This document shows, piece after piece, positions 1 through 5,283 of a stretch of 7,986 nt of DNA (position 1 is its first letter; every line of letters starts with the position of its first letter). Under the pieces are notes generated by a model. The model saw nothing but the letters and a program-made list of their open reading frames with translations. It was not told the DNA's origin and searched no databases. The position numbers and the translations under genes are program-made. The DNA lies in the NCBI GenBank assembly GCA_029262975.1, contig JAJCYJ010000065.1, positions 1 to 7,986 of the forward strand, read 5' to 3'. This stretch comes from Saprospiraceae bacterium. GTDB taxonomy: Bacteria; Bacteroidota; Bacteroidia; Chitinophagales; Saprospiraceae.

Positions 1-1
1 T

Positions 2-622
2 TTAGGTTTTAATCTTTCTGCTGGAGTACTGCTTTGGCCTGTGGTCTTTGTTTTGACGGATGTAATAAATGAATACTTTGGTAAAAAAGGGGTCAAACTA
101 CTATCCAATTTTACGATCATTTTGATTTTATATGCCTTCTTCATGATTTACATGGCCATCTCATTGACGCCTAATAGTTGGTGGCAACATGAAAGTGGCA
201 TGCTTCATCCTGATCCTGTGTTGCAGCTATCCGATATGGATCTTGCATTCAAGCGAATTTTTGGTCAGGGTCTGTGGATAATAGTGGGGAGTCTTTTTGC
301 ATTTCTCGTAGGTCAGATTGTGGATGTTCTGGCTTTTCATAGGATTAAGAAAATAACCGGCGAAAATAAAATTTGGTTGCGCGCGACAGGCTCCACGCTT
401 ATCTCCCAGTTCATAGATAGTTTCGTCGTGTTATTCATAGCATTTTACATTGGTGCCGATTGGGATCTAGTACGCGTCCTGGCTATTGGAATCGTTAATT
501 ATCTATATAAATTTGTGATGGCAGTACTTTTGACTCCGCTAATTTACTTGGCACATCATCAAATTGATAAATATTTGGGGCATGAAATTGCTACAAAATT
601 AAAAACTGAGGCGGCTCAATAA
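2..622 (+). CDS. Queuosine precursor transporter (YhhQ/VUT family), 5'-truncated
   Basis: This is an inner-membrane transporter of the YhhQ/VUT (DUF165) family, which imports queuosine precursors (preQ0/preQ1 or related bases) for tRNA modification. The reading frame is open to the left edge, so the true start lies outside the window; a GTG at 41 is internal. About 206 residues are visible. The family signature is at the left end: a stretch reading LWPVVFVLTDVINEYFG (Thr-Asp followed by Asn-Glu-Tyr-Phe-Gly). Hydrophobic segments follow at roughly visible residues 34-55, 85-107, 134-155 and 158-182, with a charged tail ending in KLKTEAAQ. The protein ends in the way I associate with Bacteroidota homologues. 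The stop lies 5 nt before ctlX, so the two are probably co-transcribed. Family assignment is confident; the exact base transported cannot be read from the sequence. Confidence 0.88.
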   Translation, partial: LGFNLSAGVLLWPVVFVLTDVINEYFGKKGVKLLSNFTIILILYAFFMIYMAISLTPNSWWQHESGMLHPDPVLQLSDMDLAFKRIFGQGLWIIVGSLFAFLVGQIVDVLAFHRIKKITGENKIWLRATGSTLISQFIDSFVVLFIAFYIGADWDLVRVLAIGIVNYLYKFVMAVLLTPLIYLAHHQIDKYLGHEIATKLKTEAAQ

Positions 623-627
623 GTTTT

Positions 628-1557
628 ATGAAAGAAGCTCAATGTACCGATACCATATTCATGGTTAGACCTGCAAATTTTGGATATAATTCTGAGACGG
701 CAGAAAACAATGCCTTCCAAAATGCAGAAACAAATCTGACTGCCAATGAAATTAAGGATTTGGCGCGGAGTGAATTTGACAATATGGTCAAATGTCTGAG
801 AGAATTGGGTGTTCGTGTTTATGTCTTTGAAGATACCCTGACACCTGCTAAGACGGATGCTGTGTTTCCCAATAATTGGTTCAGCTCGCACTTGGAAGGT
901 AAAATCTTTCTCTATCCGATGTTTAGTCCCAATAGAAGAAATGAACGACGTGAAGATATTATTACAAATCTTGCCAAAGAATATGAGTTTCAAGTAGACC
1001 GTGAACTATTAAAATTCGAGTCTGAAGAAAAATATTTGGAAGGTACAGGTAGCATGATACTTGATCGCCCAAATAAAATTATCTACGCATGCTACAGTAT
1101 CAGAACCAATCCGGAAGTGTTACGTGCTTATGGTGATAAAATTGGGTACAAGGTGGTCGGTTTTAACGCCACTGATAGTGACGGCATACCTTATTATCAT
1201 ACTAATGTTATCATGGCACTGGGCGAACATATTGCAACTATATGTACTGTGAGTATAGAAGATTTGGACCAACGAAAGGCACTTTGTGCATCTTTATCCA
1301 ATTCCGGTAAAATTATCGTTCATCTGTCCAGAGAGCAAATTCTTGCTTTTGCAGGCAATATGCTTGAAGTAAAAGGTGACGATGACAAAAATCTGCTCGT
1401 AATGTCTTCTGCAGCCCATAAGTCTCTACAAGAAGAACAACTAAATATTATAAATTTATATAATAAGATTGTACATTTACCACTTGGTACAATTGAGCAA
1501 TTCGGCGGCGGCAGTGCACGCTGCATGATCGCCGAGATATTCTTGCCAAAAAAGTGA
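628..1557 (+). CDS. ctlX: Citrulline utilization hydrolase CtlX (arginine deiminase/DDAH-like)
   Basis: This cytosolic enzyme belongs to the guanidino-group-modifying superfamily (arginine deiminase, DDAH, amidinotransferase) with a five-bladed propeller fold. Members named CtlX hydrolyse citrulline to ornithine, ammonia and CO2. Visible motifs in order: MVRPANFGYN (12-21) with T24/N28/Q31; TDAVFPNNWFSSH (76-88); LEGTGSMILDR (137-147), with E138 in the position of the catalytic acid; YYHTNVIMALGEH (189-201), with H191 as catalytic His; and GGGSARCM (293-300), with C299 as the nucleophile. The full catalytic set is present and the 309-aa length is normal for the family. The ATG at 628 is the only sensible start, because the conserved MVRP motif begins at residue 12. 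It follows the transporter gene by 5 nt without a clear Shine-Dalgarno site. Citrulline specificity is inferred from the family; a related ureido or guanidino substrate is possible. Confidence 0.85.
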   Translation: MKEAQCTDTIFMVRPANFGYNSETAENNAFQNAETNLTANEIKDLARSEFDNMVKCLRELGVRVYVFEDTLTPAKTDAVFPNNWFSSHLEGKIFLYPMFSPNRRNERREDIITNLAKEYEFQVDRELLKFESEEKYLEGTGSMILDRPNKIIYACYSIRTNPEVLRAYGDKIGYKVVGFNATDSDGIPYYHTNVIMALGEHIATICTVSIEDLDQRKALCASLSNSGKIIVHLSREQILAFAGNMLEVKGDDDKNLLVMSSAAHKSLQEEQLNIINLYNKIVHLPLGTIEQFGGGSARCMIAEIFLPKK

Positions 1558-1559
1558 CC

Positions 1560-1584
1560 CGGGTAAACACTAGTGGTTTACCCG
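1560..1584. terminator. Hairpin after ctlX, possibly a bidirectional terminator
   Basis: A perfect 9-bp inverted repeat, CGGGTAAAC (1560-1568) and GTTTACCCG (1576-1584), with a 7-nt loop, begins 2 nt after the ctlX stop codon. On the plus strand only a weak A/T-rich stretch follows, so intrinsic termination there is uncertain. On the minus strand the hairpin is followed after 6 nt by a run of six T (from 1548-1553), which suits termination of transcripts arriving from the right. Its location exactly at the end of the operon supports a 3'-end role. Confidence 0.5.
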
Positions 1585-1725
1585 TAGTAAAAACGACCTG
1601 AGAGATAATTTTACAGTTTGAAATGTTAAAGTTTGGATTTTTTTTGATTTTTCACACTTGACATATCAACATTTTCGTCTTCTCATACGTACTTTACTGT
1701 GAGTTTACTTTTTTAATTATTACCC

Positions 1726-1839
1726 ATGAACGTCATTAAAAGGTTTTTTAGAACTGTCGCCCGATGGTTTTCTATCTCCGCAAGGAGAAGAAGATTATTA
1801 TTAGGTGATGAGGAATATGATAAATGGTTAGGTATTTAG
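1726..1839 (+). CDS. Possible 37-aa basic small protein
   Basis: An ATG-to-TAG frame of 37 codons lies alone between ctlX and the repeat block. The product starts MNVIKRFFRTVARWF, continues with an Arg-rich run (ARRRR, residues 20-24), and ends in an acidic-aromatic tail, GDEEYDKWLGI. The N-terminal half would form a basic amphipathic helix, with no signal peptide or lipobox. The layout (Arg-rich segment, LL, acidic pair, terminal 'LGI') weakly resembles DUF1127/YjiS small proteins, which end in D-I-G-L; this is only an eye-level resemblance. Support for a real gene: ordered amino-acid composition quite unlike random AT-rich translation, and a strong terminator-like hairpin about 70 nt downstream. 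Against it: no Shine-Dalgarno site, no convincing promoter, and a short length that can arise by chance. Function unknown. Confidence 0.45.
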   Translation: MNVIKRFFRTVARWFSISARRRRLLLGDEEYDKWLGI

Positions 1840-1906
1840 TGGTTTGATATCCCATTAATTTTACTGAAGCAATCATCGATTCCAACTGATTTTACTTGTA
1901 TAGCAC

Positions 1907-1947
1907 ATAGCTTGATCTTTCCCAAAGGACAAGCTATCGTTGTTTTT
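1907..1947 (+). terminator. Rho-independent terminator downstream of the small ORF
   Basis: The arms ATAGCTTG (1907-1914) and CAAGCTAT (1930-1937) pair perfectly. Inside them CTTT (1917-1920) pairs with AAAG (1924-1927) across a CCC loop, separated from the outer stem only by one A-A mismatch and one T-G wobble. The stem is followed by CGTTGTTTTTA, a T-rich tract. This is the best intrinsic terminator in the window and implies that a plus-strand transcript ends here, most simply one carrying the small ORF at 1726-1839. Confidence 0.65.
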
Positions 1948-2019
1948 AGACCTCTCTTTCTCTATTTTTTTTGTGCCTGTGTGACCTAGTGACTATGCCT
2001 GAGGGCTTATGTTTCTTGG

Positions 2020-2089
2020 TGCCAATCTGCCAATCTGCCTATGTGCCAATCTGCCTATGTGCCTATGTGCCTATGTGCCTATGTGCCTA
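2020..2089. repeat. 8-bp tandem repeat, TGCCTATG/TGCCAATC
   Basis: Eight full 8-bp units and one partial unit run without interruption from 2020. In order they are AATC, AATC, TATG, AATC, TATG, TATG, TATG, TATG after the constant TGCC, then TGCCTAAA. Degenerate TGCC/TGAC-containing octamers extend upstream to about 1973. The array gives an accidental open frame rich in C, Y, V and P, which is not a gene. I recall similar TGCC-based intergenic arrays in other Bacteroidota. The unit mixture suggests slippage-driven expansion. Confidence 0.9.
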
Positions 2090-2091
2090 AA

Positions 2092-2135
2092 TTAATGCTA
2101 TCCTATCATTGCAGCATTATAGCATTAAAGCAATC
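2092..2135. repeat. GCATTATA/GCATTAAA short repeats with a 10-bp inverted repeat
   Basis: Tandem variants of an 8-9-bp unit (ATCATTGCA, GCATTATA, GCATTAAA, GCAATCCA) occupy about 2105-2138. The same tract contains a perfect 10-bp inverted repeat, TTAATGCTAT (2092-2101) and ATAGCATTAA (2119-2128), with a 17-nt loop, so it could fold as a hairpin on either strand. Relatives of the same unit recur at 2333-2358, next to the ferredoxin stop codon. Confidence 0.7.
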
Positions 2136-2306
2136 CATCCTCAAATCATTATGGCAGTATAGCAAGTATAGGATTTTATTAGGGTACATATCTTATGCCT
2201 TCTTTCGAATAGCCTTTCACGGAAAGATGGCAGCTGGTCCGAGGCTTAGCCCTGCGTCCAACACACACTTAGAAGCGGAATCCCCACCTTACACCTTCTC
2301 CCCTTC
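2136..2306. other. Noncoding spacer inside the repeat block
   Basis: No convincing gene is seen here. The stretch is more GC-rich than its surroundings around 2221-2290. It holds a direct repeat AGTATAGCA/AGTATAGGA (2155-2172) and a small hairpin, CTTTC (2214-2218) with GAAAG (2222-2226) around an ACG loop. An open frame from 2041 to 2340 crosses it, but that frame consists of the tandem repeats plus unremarkable sequence and is rejected as coding. Because it is flanked by related short repeats it may be part of a dispersed intergenic element, which cannot be decided from one copy. Confidence 0.4.
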
Positions 2307-2358
2307 ATTATCAATTATCAATTATCAATTCTATCATTAAAGCATTATCGCATTAGAC
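2307..2358. repeat. TTATCAA heptamer repeat followed by GCATTA-type units
   Basis: Three consecutive TTATCAA heptamers (2308-2328) are followed by ATCATTAAA, GCATTATC and GCATTAGA (2333-2357). The latter are the same family as the units at 2105-2138, about 230 bp to the left. The block ends immediately before the ferredoxin stop codon (2359-2361 on the plus strand), so it forms the 3' untranslated region of that gene. Confidence 0.75.
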
Positions 2359-2712
2359 CTATACTTCGATATGGAGCGTCTTTTGTCTTAGCGCCAGGAT
2401 TTCTTCGGACTCTTCTCTATCAGGATCAGGCACACAACAATCTACAGGACAAACAGCAGCGCATTGTGGTTCTTCGTGAAAGCCAACACATTCTGTGCAT
2501 TTGTCAGGAACAATAAAGTATATTTCATCATCTACTGGTGATTGTTCATCATTGACACTTACAATTTTGCCATTTTCCAAAGTATAGTCGCCAGCGAGGG
2601 ATGTCCCTTCTGACATTTTCCATTCTACCCCACCTTCATAAATAGCAGTATTAGGGCACTCTGGTTCGCATGCACCGCAGTTAATACACTCATCTGTAAT
2701 GATAATAGCCAT
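2359..2712 (-). CDS. 2[4Fe-4S] ferredoxin, Alvin type
   Basis: A small acidic cytosolic electron carrier of 117 aa binding two [4Fe-4S] clusters. The first motif is C9-x2-C12-x2-C15-x3-C19-P and the second is C72-x2-C75-x8-C84-x3-C88-P. As in this family, C88 should complete the first cluster and C19 the second. The x8 loop between C75 and C84 and the CPVDC ending identify the Allochromatium-type (Alvin/YfhL-like) ferredoxins. About 52 residues separate the two motifs, a long acidic insert compared with a minimal clostridial ferredoxin; I recall the same 115-120-aa form in many Bacteroidota. A double Cys at 92-93 adds one unassigned thiol. The ATG at 2710-2712 places C9 correctly for the family and is preceded by AAAAGG. 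It has its own promoter and is not obviously coupled to pssA. The redox partner is unknown. Confidence 0.92.
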   Translation of the reverse strand: MAIIITDECINCGACEPECPNTAIYEGGVEWKMSEGTSLAGDYTLENGKIVSVNDEQSPVDDEIYFIVPDKCTECVGFHEEPQCAAVCPVDCCVPDPDREESEEILALRQKTLHIEV

Positions 2713-2740
2713 CCTTTTCTACTATAAATTATGAAAGATG

Positions 2741-2748
2741 CAAATGTA
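2741..2748 (-). promoter_or_regulatory. -7 promoter element of the ferredoxin gene
   Basis: Read on the minus strand this is TACATTTG, an exact match to the Bacteroidota -7 consensus TAnnTTTG. It lies 28 nt upstream of the ferredoxin start codon, which would leave a leader of roughly 22 nt. No good TTG -33 element is visible at the usual 19-21-nt spacing, so the assignment rests on the -7 box and its position. Confidence 0.5.
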
Positions 2749-2822
2749 CATGCTTAAGCTATAAGAAACCACTACCAATTTATTGAATTTCAGAATCTAA
2801 TAAGAGAGAAAAGCTCAATCTG

Positions 2823-3464
2823 TCAAACATTCCTGGCTACGCCACTGACAAATGAGACTACCAGATAAGAACCAAAACATACAATTAGGGCAAAGCTCGG
2901 ATTTAAAATAAGTGCTGCCAGGGTAGATAAAATAACAAACCATAATTTCCAATCCCTTGTCAAACTTTCTCCTTTTAAAGAGAAAAAACTCATTCGGATA
3001 TTCATGCAAATAGCCGTGAGAATAATAGCCAACATAGGCAACCAACCTGGTGTAATGACATTGTCTTGTGTATATATTAGTATATAACCACTTACAATAC
3101 CTGCGGCCGCTGGTGTCGGAAGACCATTAAAATCTTTCATGTAATCCAGCGTATTAAACTTCCCTAACCTAAAAAGTGCTGATAATACATAGAATAGACA
3201 TGCCAGTAAAGCTTCTGTATCATTAAAAATATGATAGTACAGATATGCCGGAGCAACTCCAAAACTAATTAGATCTGCAAGTGAATCTAATTGTTTGCCC
3301 AATTCGCTCTTAACATTTAATGCCCGCGCAGCCAAACCATCAGCTAAATCCAGGATCATCGCTATAAGAATCAGATAAGCGCCTAACACCGCATTACCAA
3401 GCAGAATGGCAAGCATGCCACAGATGGCATTACATAGAGTGATTGTGTTGGGTATTTTTGACAT
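2823..3464 (-). CDS. pssA: CDP-diacylglycerol-serine O-phosphatidyltransferase
   Basis: This inner-membrane enzyme makes phosphatidylserine and CMP from CDP-diacylglycerol and L-serine, the committed step to phosphatidylethanolamine. The CDP-alcohol phosphatidyltransferase signature is complete: D39-x2-D42-G43-x2-A46-R47-x8-G56-x3-D60-x3-D64, the residues that bind the metal ions and CDP group. The N-terminal KIPNTITLCNAICG and the LPTPAAAG stretch (about 115-122) are typical of PssA rather than PgsA or cardiolipin synthase. Hydrophobic helices follow at about 88-105, 120-132, 142-155 and two near the C-terminus (about 173-208). At 213 aa it is slightly short for the family but intact. The start at 3462-3464 gives the canonical N-terminus. 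It is divergent from the lipoprotein gene at 3642 and 110 nt upstream of the ferredoxin gene. The phosphatidylserine decarboxylase gene is not in the window. Confidence 0.9.
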   Translation of the reverse strand: MSKIPNTITLCNAICGMLAILLGNAVLGAYLILIAMILDLADGLAARALNVKSELGKQLDSLADLISFGVAPAYLYYHIFNDTEALLACLFYVLSALFRLGKFNTLDYMKDFNGLPTPAAAGIVSGYILIYTQDNVITPGWLPMLAIILTAICMNIRMSFFSLKGESLTRDWKLWFVILSTLAALILNPSFALIVCFGSYLVVSFVSGVARNV

Positions 3465-3480
3465 GATAGTTCGAACGCTT

Positions 3481-3488
3481 CAAATATA
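3481..3488 (-). promoter_or_regulatory. -7 promoter element of pssA
   Basis: On the minus strand this reads TATATTTG, an exact TAnnTTTG match, 16 nt upstream of the pssA ATG. The leader would be only about 10 nt. No clear TTG -33 element is seen at the expected distance. Confidence comes from the exact -7 match and placement in the divergent intergenic region. Confidence 0.45.
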
Positions 3489-3608
3489 ACGGACATATAA
3501 TGGTAATATGACTCCTTGGCTAAAAGAATTTAGCAAGAAGACAAGTTTTCAATATTCGAGAACCCAAAATTTACTACAAAAAACAAAACAATTCATATCA
3601 ATCAGTAC

Positions 3609-3626
3609 TTTACATACTGTTGTAAA
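3609..3626. promoter_or_regulatory. Short palindrome upstream of the lipoprotein gene
   Basis: TTTACA (3609-3614) and TGTAAA (3621-3626) form a 6-bp inverted repeat around a 6-nt centre. It overlaps TACTGTTG (3615-3622), a one-mismatch -7 element for the lipoprotein gene at 3642. It could be an operator or a chance palindrome in AT-rich DNA. Confidence 0.25.
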
Positions 3627-3641
3627 ATTCGAATTTAAATT

Positions 3642-4574
3642 ATGCAGGCTATGAAATATATTATTCTAATAACTCTATTCGGGCTTGCTTCTTGTCATAC
3701 TGAGCTTCCTGAAGAATTACTAGTCTCCACTGCCCCTTTATCCGTTGTCGCCGATAATTCAGGATCCAAAAAAGCCCTCGATCCGGCGTATTGGTATAGC
3801 GGTAAAGCTGAAGTATCTAAATATACCCTCAAGCAAAACAGATACCGGGAAGTACATGACGGTGAAGTCATTCTGATATTTGTCACTGAAGACTTTCTGA
3901 CAGATAAGCAAGTGAAGAATGACAACTATGTTAATAAAAATTCAGTTTCCGTCTTGAAAACGAACCAGCTCAGACGTTTCACCACAGGTCTTTATGACTA
4001 TTCTATGATGACATCTGTCTTTACGAGAGCAGATGGAAGAGGCACAGAAAAAGTTACTTTAACTTCACAGGATTGGTGTGGTCATAGTTTTGTTCAAATT
4101 AACAAGCAAGGAGCTGCCTATAGAGTACAGTTAAGATCCTACTTTGAATCAGAAGGTGACGAGGACAAGGTTGTAAAAGCAGATCTTCTTGAAGACGAAA
4201 TAATGAATCTCCTTAGGATTGACCCGGATCTGATCCCAACTGGGGATGTTAAGATGCTTCCCTCCCTTGTATACCTTCGCCTTTCTCATGGGAAAATGTT
4301 CGCGCAAAAAGCGATAATCACCAAGTCAGATAGTGGTCCTCATAAAATGATTTCTATAAACTATCCTGATGACAACCGTTCTATATCTCTGACATATGAA
4401 AGTGCATCTCCTTACCGGATCATTTCCTTTTTAGAAAAATATCCTTCTGCATTTGATAAAACAGAAAGGACTTCTGAGGCAGTAAAAGTCAGTGAGCTTC
4501 ATGATGCCTACTGGAAAATGAATCATGCTTCAGAAAAGCCAATGAGAGATACATTAAAGATTTCAGGTTTTTAA
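3642..4574 (+). CDS. Bacteroidota-type lipoprotein of unknown function (often mislabelled 'septum formation inhibitor Maf')
   Basis: The precursor is 310 aa with a lipoprotein signal peptide: hydrophobic core at about 5-15 and lipobox L15-A16-S17-C18, so the mature protein should be anchored by C18. A second in-frame ATG at 3651 (residue 4, MKYIILI) gives a more canonical signal peptide and may be the true start. Conserved-looking blocks are AYWYSGKAE (49-57), VILIFVTEDF with KQVK (76-92), GLYDYSMMTSVF (116-127), WCGH (145-148), LRIDPDLIPTG (191-201) and PSLVYLRLSH (207-216). From memory these match a Bacteroidota lipoprotein family that databases often call 'septum formation inhibitor Maf'; none of the features of the true Maf nucleotide pyrophosphatase is visible, and the name looks like propagated error. 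The gene is divergent from pssA and 53 nt upstream of a second lipoprotein gene. Actual function unknown. Confidence 0.75.
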   Translation: MQAMKYIILITLFGLASCHTELPEELLVSTAPLSVVADNSGSKKALDPAYWYSGKAEVSKYTLKQNRYREVHDGEVILIFVTEDFLTDKQVKNDNYVNKNSVSVLKTNQLRRFTTGLYDYSMMTSVFTRADGRGTEKVTLTSQDWCGHSFVQINKQGAAYRVQLRSYFESEGDEDKVVKADLLEDEIMNLLRIDPDLIPTGDVKMLPSLVYLRLSHGKMFAQKAIITKSDSGPHKMISINYPDDNRSISLTYESASPYRIISFLEKYPSAFDKTERTSEAVKVSELHDAYWKMNHASEKPMRDTLKISGF

Positions 4575-4627
4575 AAATATAATTTCTCACTATTATGTAA
4601 TTTCGCCACTCAATTCATATAAGTTCC

Positions 4628-4999
4628 ATGAAAGCGGCATACCTCATAATTTTAGTTTGGATTATTTCTTCCTGTCAACCTGGTGCCAATAAAGAAAAGG
4701 CTTCAGATGCTGAAAACACCTCACCCTCAGACCCTTGTGCACTGGCTGCACAAACATTAAATGGTACTTTTTCTGCAAGGTATATGGAAGGAACCATGAC
4801 CTGGAAAGGGGGAACCTCAGGAACTGTCGAAATAGAAGGTGTTGATTATAATGATATTATTTGTAGCTATACAATTCCCGATTGTAATCAGACTGTTGTA
4901 AGTATGAATTGTGACGGAGGTCTATATAATGCAAGTTTGATCATCTACAGTGTTGACAGCTTTCTCCTTGATCAAACAGGTTATCGGAGAATTCAATAG
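4628..4999 (+). CDS. Small predicted lipoprotein, unknown function
   Basis: A 123-aa precursor with a short signal peptide and lipobox I13-S14-S15-C16; C16 would be the lipidated residue. After a Ser/Asp/Glu/Lys-rich linker (about 20-36) the mature domain alternates short hydrophobic and polar stretches (TLNGTFSARY, TMTWKGG, TVEIEG, SLIIYSVDSF), suggesting a small beta-rich fold. Four further cysteines, C37, C79, C86 and C95, could form two disulfides outside the cytoplasm. I do not recognise the family. The gene follows the preceding lipoprotein gene in the same direction after 53 nt, so co-transcription is possible. The reading frame is supported by the clear signal peptide rather than by recognised homology. 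Confidence 0.65.
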   Translation: MKAAYLIILVWIISSCQPGANKEKASDAENTSPSDPCALAAQTLNGTFSARYMEGTMTWKGGTSGTVEIEGVDYNDIICSYTIPDCNQTVVSMNCDGGLYNASLIIYSVDSFLLDQTGYRRIQ

Positions 5000-5187
5000 T
5001 CTTAGAAGTAGTAGTCTCGAATAGGCGAAGTCTGCTATCACAAAAGATTTCTTCCATCCAGACCCCGCTGGCCACTTCATCCTCTTGAATGGCAGAAGCA
5101 ACTTATCTGGGCAAAAATGATCTGTCCATGATACCTGGTGAAGGTGTTATGTCATTTTAGCCTATGTTGACAACCACATGCAAAATG
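5000..5187. other. Noncoding stretch after the small lipoprotein gene
   Basis: No gene is supported. Short frames exist: one of 23 codons from 5088, and an overlapping frame containing HPDPAGHFILLNGRSNLSGQ before a stop. Neither has a convincing start, length or recognisable family. The slightly higher GC and protein-like short frames would fit a decayed gene fragment, but this is not demonstrated. Confidence 0.35.
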
Positions 5188-5239
5188 ATGGGTAAATAGT
5201 ATTTGGTCTTTTACTTCCAATATGAGACCATTTACCCAT
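5188..5239 (+). terminator. Bulged hairpin, possible terminator or structured leader
   Basis: ATGGGTAAA (5188-5196) pairs with TTTACCCAT (5231-5239), and TGGTCT (5204-5209) pairs with AGACCA (5225-5230). On the right arm the two segments are contiguous; on the left a 7-nt bulge separates them; the loop is 15 nt. That is 15 bp of pairing in 52 nt. No T-run follows directly, so a terminator role for the lipoprotein transcript is only one option. It shares the GGGTAAA/TTTACCC core with the hairpin after ctlX. Confidence 0.5.
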
Positions 5240-5256
5240 TGTCCTATATCTGATTA

Positions 5257-5283
5257 CAATTTTTTCCTTTTGGGAAAAAATTG
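5257..5283. promoter_or_regulatory. Perfect palindrome upstream of the TetR gene, candidate operator
   Basis: CAATTTTTTCC (5257-5267) and GGAAAAAATTG (5273-5283) are exact reverse complements around a 5-nt centre. The palindrome ends 35 nt before the TetR start codon and directly abuts TATCTTTA (5285-5292), a one-mismatch Bacteroidota -7 element. That is where an autoregulatory TetR operator would be expected. The same sequence could form an RNA hairpin, so a terminator function is the alternative. Confidence 0.5.

Noticed and set aside
616..993. A 125-codon minus-strand frame opposite ctlX
   Set aside because: It lies entirely antisense to a well-supported enzyme gene with all catalytic motifs, and its translation shows no family features.
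1658..1697. TTGACA followed by TACTTTAC as a promoter for the small ORF
   Set aside because: The spacing (about 26-29 nt) fits neither sigma-70 (17 nt) nor the Bacteroidota type (about 19-21 nt), and the -7 box matches poorly.
2041..2340. A 99-codon open frame on the plus strand
   Set aside because: Its N-terminal part is the translation of the TGCCTATG tandem array and the rest crosses other short repeats. There is no family resemblance or start context.
2020..2358. Repeat block as a CRISPR array
   Set aside because: Units are 7-9 bp and directly tandem, with no spacers and no cas genes nearby.
2815..3045. A 76-codon minus-strand frame overlapping the pssA 3' end
   Set aside because: Out-of-frame shadow of pssA, whose membrane helices and catalytic motif are intact.
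3490..3641. A riboswitch or long regulated leader between pssA and the lipoprotein gene
   Set aside because: Only AT-rich DNA, a likely pssA promoter and a weak 6-bp palindrome are visible, with no conserved riboswitch-like architecture.
4950..5110. A minus-strand frame of roughly 53 codons starting MKWPAGSGWKKSF
   Set aside because: It runs antisense into the small lipoprotein gene and lacks any recognisable motif or upstream signals.
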